The notes: a model not told the origin generated them from the letters alone. Shown: positions 1 to 7,438, numbered from the stretch's first letter. The stretch: 9,067 nt of DNA from Spirochaetaceae bacterium (GCA_031268255.1 JAIRXO010000301.1:1-9067), one strand, 5' to 3'. A program made the numbers and translations.

Positions 1-96
1 TTTTGCAGCGACAGCAGTTTTTTGAGTGTCTTTGCTGCCAACACACCCGGTAACTATTTGGGACAATATTATTATAAACGGAAGTATCTTTTTCAT
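1..96 (-). CDS. Lipoprotein, N-terminal fragment (runs off left edge)
   Basis: Reading leftwards from the ATG at 96-94, 32 codons stay open to the first base of the window. They give a typical bacterial lipoprotein signal: a short basic start (MKK), a hydrophobic core (ILPFIIILSQI) and a lipobox V-T-G-C with the lipidated cysteine at residue 18. After it comes a polar linker (GSKDTQKTAVAAK) as expected just after lipidation. An RBS-like GGATGG (102-107) lies five bases before the ATG, and a promoter-like pair lies upstream. The mature domain is outside the window, so its function cannot be told. It is divergent from the macroglobulin gene, so the two may share control DNA but not a transcript. 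The lipobox and RBS make a real gene likely although only 96 bases are seen. Confidence 0.8.
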   Translation of the reverse strand, partial: MKKILPFIIILSQIVTGCVGSKDTQKTAVAAK

Positions 97-116
97 TATG
101 ACCATCCAATGGTTCC

Positions 117-145
117 ATGATACCAGGTAAAATTGATTTTTGCAA
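117..145 (-). promoter_or_regulatory. Candidate sigma-70 promoter of the lipoprotein gene
   Basis: On the minus strand a TTGCAA box (145-140) and a TATCAT box (122-117) are separated by exactly 17 bases. They match the consensus at 4/6 and 5/6 positions. The start of transcription would fall near 110, giving a leader of about 14 bases that still includes the GGATGG RBS at 102-107. Confidence 0.55.
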
Positions 146-163
146 ATGGTTTGATATGGATAT

Positions 164-296
164 TGCCGCAGGCGGCCCTTCGAGGCGCGGCGGCATACCG
201 TGATTAGGGGGTAGGGCGAGACCTTGGCTCGCCCGTAGGGGGGCGCGTAACAAGAGCGGCAACGGCGGGCGGTGGTGAGGAAATGCGCCCCCCCTT
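164..296. repeat. GC-rich cluster of inverted repeats (REP/MITE-like)
   Basis: Three inverted repeats follow one another. TGCCGC (164-169) pairs with GCGGCA (190-195). GGGCGAG (214-220) pairs with CTCGCCC (228-234) around a 7-base loop. GGGGGGCGC (238-246) pairs with GCGCCCCCC (285-293) around a 38-base purine-rich loop. The middle hairpin is bracketed by direct copies of TAGGGGG (205-211 and 236-242). No reading frame with an RBS is seen, and no T-run follows the stems, so a terminator is unlikely. The arrangement resembles dispersed palindromic elements found between genes in many bacteria, but a second copy in this window was not found, so that assignment is an inference. The rest of the 97-349 gap holds only the two promoter candidates. 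Confidence 0.6.
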
Positions 297-310
297 AGTG
301 ATTCGTCTGC

Positions 311-340
311 TTGCTCCTGGGTTCTTTATTGTACTATACT
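311..340 (+). promoter_or_regulatory. Possible promoter of the macroglobulin gene, nearly leaderless
   Basis: A good -10 box TATACT (335-340, 5/6 match) lies only nine bases before the ATG at 350. The best -35 partner at suitable distance is TTGCTC (311-316), a weak 3/6 match at 18 bases. If used, transcription would begin at about 347 and leave almost no leader. This agrees with the absence of any Shine-Dalgarno sequence before the ATG, but the weak -35 box keeps confidence low. Confidence 0.35.
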
Positions 341-349
341 TGTTCTATC

Positions 350-3300
350 ATGTCCAACCATAAAGGCAGGAACTGGCTTCGCTTTTTCCTGGGCTCCTAT
401 ACCCCTCCCGGATTTCTTCGTGCCATATACCATTTTTTCGCCGGTGGAAAATTCGGCGAAAAGTGCCGGGCTTTTGCGGATTTTAACAAAAGGGCTTTTA
501 AGGCCCACAGGGCCCGTTATATCGCCGCCTATGCCGCGCTGATTGTGGCTGCCGGCGCTTTTACAGGATGGCGCATGGTCTCCTCCCGCACGGTCAGGCC
601 CATACGGGTGGGCTTTACCTGGTCTGTGCCTGACAACCGCGTCGGCGAGGAAGGTCAGGACGGTTTCCGCGAGGAGAGGCCCCTGACCATAGCGTTCGAG
701 GCGTCGGCGGCCAGGGTGGAAGCGGTTGATACGGAGCTTGCGTCGGGCATCACCATTAACCCGCCGCTTGCCGGAAGCTGGAAGTGGGAAGGCGACAGTG
801 TGCTTGTTTTTACCGCCGGGGAAAACTGGGCGCTGGGGAAAAAATACACCGTAAGTTTTGAGAAGGATTTTTTTCCTCCCCATATCAAGGCGGACAAAAA
901 CTTTTCTTTTTCGCTTCCCGGCTTTGAGCTTTCAGGCGAAGATATTCAATTTTATATCGATCCCGAAAACGACGGCATCAAGCGCGTCCTTGCCACGGTG
1001 CGGGCAAACTATCCCATGGACCGCGTTTCCCTGGAACGCTGTATACGCATAGAGCCCAATATCAGCGCCGGTTCAGGTTCGCTGGAAAAACGGCGTTATA
1101 CGTTCACCGTTAATTATAACGAAACCGGAACGGCGGCCTATATTGTTTCCGAGAGCCTGGGGCTTCCGGCAAAACAGGTAACTATGGTTGTCAGTGTGGC
1201 GCGGGGCGTCGCGGATGAAAGCGGCGGCAGCGTTTCGACTGTTCCGCTGAACCTGTACGCCGATATTCCAAGCATGACCAGTTACGCCTCTGTTGAATCT
1301 TTACTGCATGACCTTGTGATGAATCAGAACCAGCTTTACGACCAGGTGCTTATTCTTGCCACCAGGGGAACGATAGAAGAAAGCGAACTCAGCAAAAACA
1401 TCGGCCTCTGGGAACTGCCGGTAAACCGGCCCGCCCTTCCGGGGCTTAAGGAAGTTGAAAACTACAACTGGTATTCGGCTGATGAGGCGGTTCCCGAGGT
1501 GTTAAACGCGTCCCGCAGGATTGACCTTGAAGCTATCCCCGGCGAACTGCGCTATAATTCCGTTACGAGTTATAAATTCAGCGCCGAGAGCGGGCGTTAT
1601 GTGTTTTTGCGCATCAAAAACGGAACCCGTTTTTACGGCGGCTATGTACTCGACGAACCCTATGAGGCCATATTCAGGGTAAAGGAATACCCCAGGGAAC
1701 TTTCCATACTTTCATCGGGCTCCATACTCGCCTATTCGGGGGACAAGCGGCTTTCACTGTTGAGCCGGGGTATACAGAATGTCCGTTTTGAGATTGGCCG
1801 CGTCAGGCCCGACGACATTAACCATCTGGTGTCCCAGTCAAGCGGGGACATTTCCAACATACGGTACAGGAACTACGGCTTTAGCGATTTTAATATTACC
1901 GAACAGTTCCAGGAAACGGCAAACATTCCCCTCGCGAGCGGGCGGGACGTGGGTTATTTTTCCTTTGATTTTTCGCGCTACCTCGAAAACATTCCCTCAA
2001 GGAATTTACGGCACGGCCTCTTTATCTTCTCGGTCAAGGAAGATGTTGAAAGGCCGGCGTACCAGGCCAGGCGGCTCATTGTCGTTACCGACCTTGGTTT
2101 CTTTGTAAAAACCAATACAAACGGAACCAGGGATGTCTTTGTCCAGTCCATCGCCACGGGGGCCCCGGTAGACGGCGCCCAGCTTACGGTACTCGGCCTC
2201 AACGGGAATCCGGTATACAGCGCCTATACCGGACCGGACGGTCATGTGCAGGTTCCCAATCTCCAGGACTACAGGAACGACCGCGCCCCCACGGTCTTTA
2301 CCGTGCGTATGGGCGAGGACCTTTCGTTTATGCCCTATAGCCCCACGGGCCGGAATCTTGATTATTCTTCCTTTGACGTGGGCGGGCTCCAGGGCGCCAG
2401 CGACCCCAAAACGCTCAGGGCCTTTTTGTTCTCCGACCGGGGGCTTTACCGTCCCGGCGACGAAGTGCGTATAGCCATGGCGGTCAAGTCAGGCGACTGG
2501 GCCGTCAATCTCGGCGGTACGCCCCTTGAGTGTCAGGTTACCGATCCCCGGGGCGCGGAAATTTACAACAGGCGCATAAGCCTTTCTCCTGAGGGTGTCG
2601 AAGAAATACGTTTTAGTACCCAGGACTGGTCCCCTACCGGAACCTATACCGCGTCGGTGTATGTTATACGGGAACGGAACAATAGGGAAGAAAAGGTTTT
2701 CCTCGGTTCTACCGCCGTCAAGGTGGAAGAATTCCTCCCCGATACCCTCAATGTGCAGGCCGCCTTTACCCCCCTGCCGGGGGACGGCTGGATAGCGCCG
2801 TCGGAGCTTTCCGCCCTGGTTACCGTGCGTAACCTTTTCGGAACTCCGGCGGCGGGTAACGAGGTAAAGGCCCAGATAAATCTTGTTCCGTCCCGCCAGT
2901 ATTTCCGCCAGTACCGGGATTACAGTTTTCAGGACCCCTTCCTGACCGGAAACAGCTATCAGGAATTCCTGGGGAGCATGACCACCGACAGCGACGGAAA
3001 GGCATCTTTTGGATTGGACCTTGCCAAGTTTGAAAAGGCTACCTATAACCTTAGTTTCTACGCCGAAGCGTTTGAGAAGGGGAGCGGCCGCAATGTGTCC
3101 GCCGAGACCTCCGTGTATGTGAGCCCCCTTCCGTACCTCATCGGCTGCAGGAGCGACGGAAGCCTCAGCTATATCCAGAGGGACGCTTCCAGGGTGATTT
3201 CCCTTATCGCCATTGACAACAATGCCCAAAGGACTGTGGCCCGGGATCTTACCTTTACGATCATGGAACTGCGTTATGTGTCAGCCCTGGTGCTTGAACC

Positions 3301-6241
3301 AAGCGGGGTATACAAGTACCAGTCCATTCAAAAGGAATATCCTGTCTCTCAGGAAAAAGTTACCATTCCCGCGTCAGGTCTCGAATACCGCCTCCCGTCC
3401 TCCCAAAGCGGCGAATTCCGGCTTGTCATTTCCGGCCCTGATGAACTTGAATATAACCGCCTTGCCTTTACCGTGGCGGGCCAGCAGAATTTACAGCGCA
3501 GCCTTAACCGTACCGCCCAGCTTGACATCACCCTTGACAAGGCCGACTATGCCCCCGGAGAAACAATAGAACTCATGATCAAGGCTCCCTACGAAGGGGC
3601 GGGGCTTATCACCATAGAACGGGACAGGGTCTATGGCTATAAATGGTTCCGGTCCACCGGCGAAACAACGGTCCAGACCATTACCATGCCCGCCGGTCTT
3701 GAGGGCAACGGCTATGTAAATGTGCAGTTTGTCCGTTCCCAGGATTCGCCTGAGATTTTCATGTCCCCGTTAAGTTACGGCGCGGTTCCTTTTTCGGTAA
3801 GCAGGGAAAACCGCACCATAGGGATAACCCTTGACTTCCCCCAGGAGGCAAAACCCGGGGAAGATTTTGTCATCAAATACGCCGCCTCCCGTCCGGGGAA
3901 AATCATAGTCTACGCCGTTGACGAGGGCATACTGCAGCTTGCCGCCTACCAGACCCCGGACCCGCTGGGTTTCTTCTTCAGGAAACAGGCCCTGGAAGTG
4001 CGCACGATCCAGATACTGGACCTGGTATTGCCCAAGTATTCCATAGTCCGTTCCATGGGGGGCATGGGCGGCGGCGCGGGAGCCGATGCCCTTAACCGCA
4101 ACCTCAATCCCTTTAAGCGAAAACAGTACGAGCCTGTGGCCTACTGGTCAGGCATCGTTGACGCCGGCAGGACCGTGCGGGAACTTTCGTACCGTATTCC
4201 CGATTACTTTAACGGAACCCTCAGGGTTATGGCTGTGGCGGTCGGGGCGGATTCTGTCGGCGCCGCCGAGGAACGCTCGTTTATACGGAGTACTTTCATC
4301 ATAAGTCCCAATACCCCCATGACCGCGTCTCCCGGAGACGAGTTTGAGCTTGCCCTTACCGTTACCAATAACCAGAAAGGTTCGGGAGCGGACGCAAGGG
4401 TGCGCCTCAGGGCCGTCCCCTCTCCCCACCTTGCCATATCAGGCCGCGGCGAATTTGACCTTGCCATACCCGAAGGCGCCGACGCGACCCTTGCCATACC
4501 GGTCAGGGCCGCGGGCCCCCTGGGCGCGGCGGAAATACGCTTTACCGCTTCGCGAGGAAGCGAGGGCGCTGCGGGCTACGAAGTCTCAACCCTTTCTTCC
4601 TATATGAGCATACGGCCAGCCGTACCCTACCGGGTCTCTCTTTCGTCAGGCGTTATGCGGAACAGGTCTGTCGAGCTTCCTGTTGAAAGGGTGCTGTACG
4701 ACGAATTCCACACCAGGGATGTAACCCTCTCGTACCTGCCCCTGGGCATTTCACGGGGCCTCAAATTCTTCCTTGACAATTACCCCTACGGCTGTTCGGA
4801 ACAGCTTATCAGCGCCGCCTTCCCCTTCCTGTATCAGGAACTTTTCCGGGAACTGGAGTTTTCCCGGCAGCAGGCCGATGAGGCGGTGTACCGGGTCATG
4901 GGCATACTCCAGGCGCGGATGAAAGAAAACGGCAGCATAGGCATGTGGACGGCCAATACAGATGCCGATCCCTTTATCACGGTGTATGCCGCCCATTTCC
5001 TTACCGAGGCGAAAAACCGGGGCTACTATGTGGCGCCTTCCGTGATGGAACGCATGCTTCAGGCGGCCCGGGATATTGCTTCTTCCCAAGATCGTTCGCT
5101 TTACAGCCTTGCAGGCCGCGCCTATGCCGTATACATACTTACCCTGAACGAAATTGTTACCACGCCGCTGGTCGAGTCGCTCAAAGGAGACATAGCCCGC
5201 TACAACACGGAGGCCGCGACAGAACTCCCCGGCCTTTTCCTTGCCGGATCATACGCCCTTTTGCGGCGCGACTTTGACGCCTTCGCGCTGGCCGAAAAAA
5301 TCAAATGGTCCATGCGTTTTGACGACTCAATACATTACTTTGACGAACTGCTGTACGATTCACTTTACCTTGCGCTTACCGCGAGGCACTTTCCCCAACG
5401 GCTCAGGGAAGTATCCGAGACCCTTCTCAGCTCCATGGCCGGCCGGCTCGAGAACCAGCGATATACAACCCTCTCGGCAAGTTTTGCCCTCATGGCGGTG
5501 GACGCCTATCTTAAAGCGGTCCCGGGCGTAACAAACGGACGCTTTGAGGTGCTGGAAATTCTTAAAGGCAATACCCGGCGCCCCCTCTCGCTTGCCCCCG
5601 GCGTTACCGGAGGACCCGCTTCTCCCGGCGCGGGAGGCGCGGGCGGTACAGGCGTCGCGAGCCGGGCCGCGGCAGCAGGCGCCCTGTTCAGCACTTCTTT
5701 CTCCGCCGATGCCGGGAAGATACGCATAGAAAACCGCGACGCCCTTAACCTCTTTTACCAGGTAACCCAGGGAGGCTTTGACCGCGAAATCCCCGCCGCG
5801 GAAGTCAAAAACAATCTTGAAGTGTACCGGGAATTTCTTGACGACTCAGGCGAAGCCGTTGAATCGGTCAAAGTAGGCAGCGCGATAACAGTCAGGGTGA
5901 ATTTCAGGACTACCAACAACAAGACCATCACCAACCTGGCCCTTGTGGACCTGCTGCCCGCGGGCCTTGAGGCGGACATAGATTCGGTGCGCAGGGCCGC
6001 CGCCGGGGAGTCTGCCGGAGGATATTCCAACTGGCGTCCCGATTATGTTGACGTGCGGGAGGACCGCATCGTCGTTTATGGAAGGGCCGGCCCCCAGGTA
6101 ACGACTTTCAGTTACCGGGCCAGAGCCATAAATCCGGGTTCCTTTACCGTGCCGCCCCTCTTTGCCGAAGCCATGTACGACAAGAGCGTATGGGCACTGC
6201 GGCCCCAGGCCCCCCTTGTGGTGCAAAAGGAAACCCCCTGA
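350..6241 (+). CDS. Bacterial alpha-2-macroglobulin, membrane-anchored, thioester-containing
   Basis: This 1963-residue protein is a periplasmic protease trap of the alpha-2-macroglobulin/complement family (YfhM-like). Residues 1-56 are rich in Lys and Arg, then one hydrophobic segment at 57-74 is followed by the long outer part, so the chain should be anchored N-in with its body in the periplasm. Beta-sandwich MG domains fill most of the protein; the family signature RGLYRPGD is at 697-704. A Gly/Met-rich stretch from 1236 leads to the YWSG motif around 1266, typical of the region before the thioester domain. The thioester itself is GCSEQ, with Cys1482 and Gln1485 intact. The alpha-helical thioester domain follows, then a Gly/Ala-rich insert (about 1751-1781) and the usual C-terminal MG domain ending in a VPP..AEAMYD motif. 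The ATG at 350 is preferred; an in-frame TTG at 311 adds 13 residues but falls in the promoter. The usual pbpC partner is absent. Length exceeds E. coli YfhM (about 1650 aa). Confidence 0.93.
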   Translation: MSNHKGRNWLRFFLGSYTPPGFLRAIYHFFAGGKFGEKCRAFADFNKRAFKAHRARYIAAYAALIVAAGAFTGWRMVSSRTVRPIRVGFTWSVPDNRVGEEGQDGFREERPLTIAFEASAARVEAVDTELASGITINPPLAGSWKWEGDSVLVFTAGENWALGKKYTVSFEKDFFPPHIKADKNFSFSLPGFELSGEDIQFYIDPENDGIKRVLATVRANYPMDRVSLERCIRIEPNISAGSGSLEKRRYTFTVNYNETGTAAYIVSESLGLPAKQVTMVVSVARGVADESGGSVSTVPLNLYADIPSMTSYASVESLLHDLVMNQNQLYDQVLILATRGTIEESELSKNIGLWELPVNRPALPGLKEVENYNWYSADEAVPEVLNASRRIDLEAIPGELRYNSVTSYKFSAESGRYVFLRIKNGTRFYGGYVLDEPYEAIFRVKEYPRELSILSSGSILAYSGDKRLSLLSRGIQNVRFEIGRVRPDDINHLVSQSSGDISNIRYRNYGFSDFNITEQFQETANIPLASGRDVGYFSFDFSRYLENIPSRNLRHGLFIFSVKEDVERPAYQARRLIVVTDLGFFVKTNTNGTRDVFVQSIATGAPVDGAQLTVLGLNGNPVYSAYTGPDGHVQVPNLQDYRNDRAPTVFTVRMGEDLSFMPYSPTGRNLDYSSFDVGGLQGASDPKTLRAFLFSDRGLYRPGDEVRIAMAVKSGDWAVNLGGTPLECQVTDPRGAEIYNRRISLSPEGVEEIRFSTQDWSPTGTYTASVYVIRERNNREEKVFLGSTAVKVEEFLPDTLNVQAAFTPLPGDGWIAPSELSALVTVRNLFGTPAAGNEVKAQINLVPSRQYFRQYRDYSFQDPFLTGNSYQEFLGSMTTDSDGKASFGLDLAKFEKATYNLSFYAEAFEKGSGRNVSAETSVYVSPLPYLIGCRSDGSLSYIQRDASRVISLIAIDNNAQRTVARDLTFTIMELRYVSALVLEPSGVYKYQSIQKEYPVSQEKVTIPASGLEYRLPSSQSGEFRLVISGPDELEYNRLAFTVAGQQNLQRSLNRTAQLDITLDKADYAPGETIELMIKAPYEGAGLITIERDRVYGYKWFRSTGETTVQTITMPAGLEGNGYVNVQFVRSQDSPEIFMSPLSYGAVPFSVSRENRTIGITLDFPQEAKPGEDFVIKYAASRPGKIIVYAVDEGILQLAAYQTPDPLGFFFRKQALEVRTIQILDLVLPKYSIVRSMGGMGGGAGADALNRNLNPFKRKQYEPVAYWSGIVDAGRTVRELSYRIPDYFNGTLRVMAVAVGADSVGAAEERSFIRSTFIISPNTPMTASPGDEFELALTVTNNQKGSGADARVRLRAVPSPHLAISGRGEFDLAIPEGADATLAIPVRAAGPLGAAEIRFTASRGSEGAAGYEVSTLSSYMSIRPAVPYRVSLSSGVMRNRSVELPVERVLYDEFHTRDVTLSYLPLGISRGLKFFLDNYPYGCSEQLISAAFPFLYQELFRELEFSRQQADEAVYRVMGILQARMKENGSIGMWTANTDADPFITVYAAHFLTEAKNRGYYVAPSVMERMLQAARDIASSQDRSLYSLAGRAYAVYILTLNEIVTTPLVESLKGDIARYNTEAATELPGLFLAGSYALLRRDFDAFALAEKIKWSMRFDDSIHYFDELLYDSLYLALTARHFPQRLREVSETLLSSMAGRLENQRYTTLSASFALMAVDAYLKAVPGVTNGRFEVLEILKGNTRRPLSLAPGVTGGPASPGAGGAGGTGVASRAAAAGALFSTSFSADAGKIRIENRDALNLFYQVTQGGFDREIPAAEVKNNLEVYREFLDDSGEAVESVKVGSAITVRVNFRTTNNKTITNLALVDLLPAGLEADIDSVRRAAAGESAGGYSNWRPDYVDVREDRIVVYGRAGPQVTTFSYRARAINPGSFTVPPLFAEAMYDKSVWALRPQAPLVVQKETP

Positions 6242-6252
6242 AATTGGGCGCA

Positions 6253-6298
6253 TCGGGGCTGTCCGAACAAGTTTTTCAAACTTTTCGGTCCGCCCCGA
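6253..6298. terminator. Strong stem-loop after the macroglobulin gene, possible terminator
   Basis: The stem starts 11 bases after the stop codon. TCGGGGC (6253-6259) pairs with GCCCCGA (6292-6298), CCGAA (6263-6267) with TTCGG (6284-6288), and AAGTTT (6269-6274) with AAACTT (6278-6283) around a TTC loop, with a small internal loop and one bulged C. No T-run follows on either strand, so it may protect the mRNA 3' end or act with other factors rather than being a classic intrinsic terminator. Confidence 0.5.
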
Positions 6299-6301
6299 CC
6301 G

Positions 6302-6365
6302 GGCTTTCCGCTCCTATCTTTTGCTTCGCAAAAGGATTTCCGCTTCAATCCCTTGCGCTGCGATA
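6302..6365. repeat. Imperfect 32-base tandem repeat, two units
   Basis: Unit 1 (6302-6333) and unit 2 (6334-6365) begin GGCTTTCCGCT and GGATTTCCGCT and agree at about 22 of 32 positions. Unit 1 ends in a small hairpin, TTTTGC-TTC-GCAAAA (6319-6333); unit 2 runs into the large hairpin beginning at 6361. Together with its neighbours it makes the whole gap between the convergent genes repetitive. Confidence 0.6.
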
Positions 6366-6402
6366 AAATGGCATCCATGCCATTTTATCGCTTCGGTTTT
6401 TT
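6361..6402 (+). terminator. 13-bp perfect stem-loop followed by a T-run
   Basis: CGATAAAATGGCA (6361-6373) pairs perfectly with TGCCATTTTATCG (6378-6390) around a four-base loop. Six T residues follow at 6397-6402, six bases after the stem. This is the best intrinsic terminator candidate for the macroglobulin transcript, although the gap before the T-run is longer than ideal and the stem is AT-rich at its base. On the minus strand no T-run follows, so for tatD it would only be a hairpin. Confidence 0.5.
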
Positions 6403-6413
6403 GCTCCGCAAAA
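6399..6413. repeat. Short hairpin, second copy of a TTTTGC/GCAAAA motif
   Basis: TTTTGC-TCC-GCAAAA here matches the hairpin TTTTGC-TTC-GCAAAA at 6319-6333 except for one loop base. The two copies bracket the 13-bp stem-loop at 6361-6390, which suggests a composite palindromic element. Confidence 0.55.
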
Positions 6414-6429
6414 CTCGCGGGTTCTTCCC

Positions 6430-6449
6430 GGCCGGCCTCCGTGCCGGCC
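6430..6449. repeat. GC-rich stem-loop next to the tatD stop codon
   Basis: GGCCGGC (6430-6436) pairs with GCCGGCC (6443-6449) around a six-base loop, 16 bases beyond the tatD stop on the minus strand. It could stabilise or help end the tatD transcript, but no T-run follows it in that direction. Confidence 0.45.
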
Positions 6450-6465
6450 ATGCCCTGCGGCTGCC

Positions 6466-7242
6466 CTAAGCAGTCAGGCCAAAGAACCTGTTGGCATTAT
6501 CCCAGAGTGTGGCGGCAAGGGCTTCCTCGCCGGTTTCGAGTAATTCCGCAAGAAAACGAACCGTCATGGGAAGGTATTTTGGCATATTCCGCTTGCCCCG
6601 GTAATCGGCGGGAACCATAAAGGGGCTTTCAGATTCAACCAGAATTCTTTCCGGCGGCAGTATTGCCGCTGTTTCGTGGAGATTCCTGGCGTTCCGGTAG
6701 GTAAGATTACCGGCAAAGGAAAAATACAGATTGAGGTCCAGGGCTTTCTTCGCGTAAGCGGCGTCTTCCGAATAGCAGTGAAGCACCCCGCCCCTGGGCG
6801 GCAGCCGTTCACGGAGTATGTCAAGCACATCGTTACCCGCTTCCCGGTTATGAATGATTACCGGCATATCCAGCTTGGTCGCAAGGTCAAGCTGGGCGAT
6901 AAAAAGTTCTATTTGTGATTTTTTGTCGCCGAATTTACGGTAATAATCAAGGCCGATCTCGCCTATGGCCGCAACCCTGGGCAGTTGAACGCCTTGTTCT
7001 ATGGTCTGGACCCAGTCCCGGCCAGGATTTTGCACTTCTGACGGAGACACCCCTACGGCATGGTATACATTGGCCGCTGATTTTAGATTTTCATATACCC
7101 CGGCAAAATCATGAAGACTATTGCAAATGGAGATAATACGGTTCACCTGCACTTGGCGGGCTTCCTGAATAACAATAAGCTGCTCAATAGGGTCATCACA
7201 AATGAGCCCTATATGGGCATGAGTATCAAAATACTGCACCAT
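6466..7242 (-). CDS. TatD-family metal-dependent hydrolase
   Basis: The 258-residue product is the usual length for TatD-type amidohydrolase-fold enzymes, cytoplasmic proteins that in studied members act as Mg2+-dependent DNA exonucleases or quality-control nucleases. Visible family marks, in order, are the metal-binding HAH (His8, His10), GEIGLDYY with Glu95, IIHNRE with His131, HCY with His155, and the YRGKRN segment at 214-219. Two positions are unusual: the ETDSP-type motif reads ESESP, so the metal-binding Asp is Glu205, and the VGVHP-type motif reads VGVSP, with Ser66 in place of His. The ATG at 7242 is chosen because homologues begin just before the HxH motif; a TTG at 7275 would add 11 residues and has a weak AGGG upstream. 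It is a single-gene transcript, convergent with the macroglobulin gene. The family is secure, the substrate unknown. Confidence 0.92.
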   Translation of the reverse strand: MVQYFDTHAHIGLICDDPIEQLIVIQEARQVQVNRIISICNSLHDFAGVYENLKSAANVYHAVGVSPSEVQNPGRDWVQTIEQGVQLPRVAAIGEIGLDYYRKFGDKKSQIELFIAQLDLATKLDMPVIIHNREAGNDVLDILRERLPPRGGVLHCYSEDAAYAKKALDLNLYFSFAGNLTYRNARNLHETAAILPPERILVESESPFMVPADYRGKRNMPKYLPMTVRFLAELLETGEEALAATLWDNANRFFGLTA

Positions 7243-7290
7243 GGTTTCCAAAAGAAAAGATTTTCTATTTTCCAAACTGGATTTACCCTA

Positions 7291-7319
7291 AGTATAGCAT
7301 AAAAATCCTAAAACGTCAA
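7291..7319 (-). promoter_or_regulatory. Strong sigma-70 promoter of the tatD-like gene
   Basis: On the minus strand TTGACG (7319-7314, 5/6) and TATACT (7296-7291, 5/6) are spaced by exactly 17 bases. The -10 box is preceded by TGC, giving an extended -10 element. Transcription would start near 7284, about 40 bases before the ATG at 7242. This is the best promoter in the window. Confidence 0.85.
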
Positions 7320-7327
7320 TGAATAAA

Positions 7328-7350
7328 CCCGGAAAAACCACAATTCCGGG
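7328..7350. promoter_or_regulatory. Inverted repeat between divergent promoters
   Basis: CCCGGAA (7328-7334) pairs with TTCCGGG (7344-7350) around nine bases. It lies nine bases upstream of the tatD -35 box and about 90 bases upstream of the unknown gene at 7439. Both flanking genes point away from it, so it is not needed as a terminator. It could be an operator for a dimeric regulator or simply a chance palindrome. No convincing promoter for the rightward operon could be fixed; a TATAGT at 7418-7423 lies too close to the RBS. Confidence 0.4.
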
Positions 7351-7438
7351 ACTTTTCAAACCCAGGTATGACCCGCCAGGACCGGCCCTTGTTAGATTCG
7401 TGTAGTGCTGATAAGGTTATAGTGGAGTCCGTTACTTT

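Noticed and set aside
295..307. Similarity of TTAGTGATTCGTC here to TTAGATTCGTG at 7392-7402, both upstream of genes, as a shared operator
   Set aside because: The match needs a two-base gap and is short, so chance is a sufficient explanation.
311..349. TTG at 311 as the start of the macroglobulin
   Set aside because: No RBS precedes it, it would overlap the probable promoter, and the ATG at 350 gives a natural basic N-terminus before the membrane helix.
326..883. A 185-codon minus-strand open frame over the start of the macroglobulin gene
   Set aside because: The product is a basic Gly/Arg/Pro-rich chain of the kind produced by antisense frames. It overlaps the real N-terminal membrane segment and shows no motif.
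2489..3229. A 246-codon open frame on the minus strand within the macroglobulin gene
   Set aside because: It lies wholly inside a well-supported gene with clear family motifs, has no recognisable domain, and is the expected by-product of GC-rich third codon positions.
5846..6253. A 135-codon minus-strand open frame over the end of the macroglobulin gene
   Set aside because: It opposes the conserved C-terminal MG domain, has no RBS and no recognisable feature.
6302..6413. CRISPR-like array
   Set aside because: There are only two imperfect repeat units with no regular spacers and no cas genes nearby.
7243..7275. TTG at 7275 as the start of the tatD-like gene
   Set aside because: The extra 11 residues precede the point where TatD proteins normally begin, and TTG is a weaker choice than the ATG at 7242. 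It cannot be ruled out fully because an AGGG lies ten bases before it.
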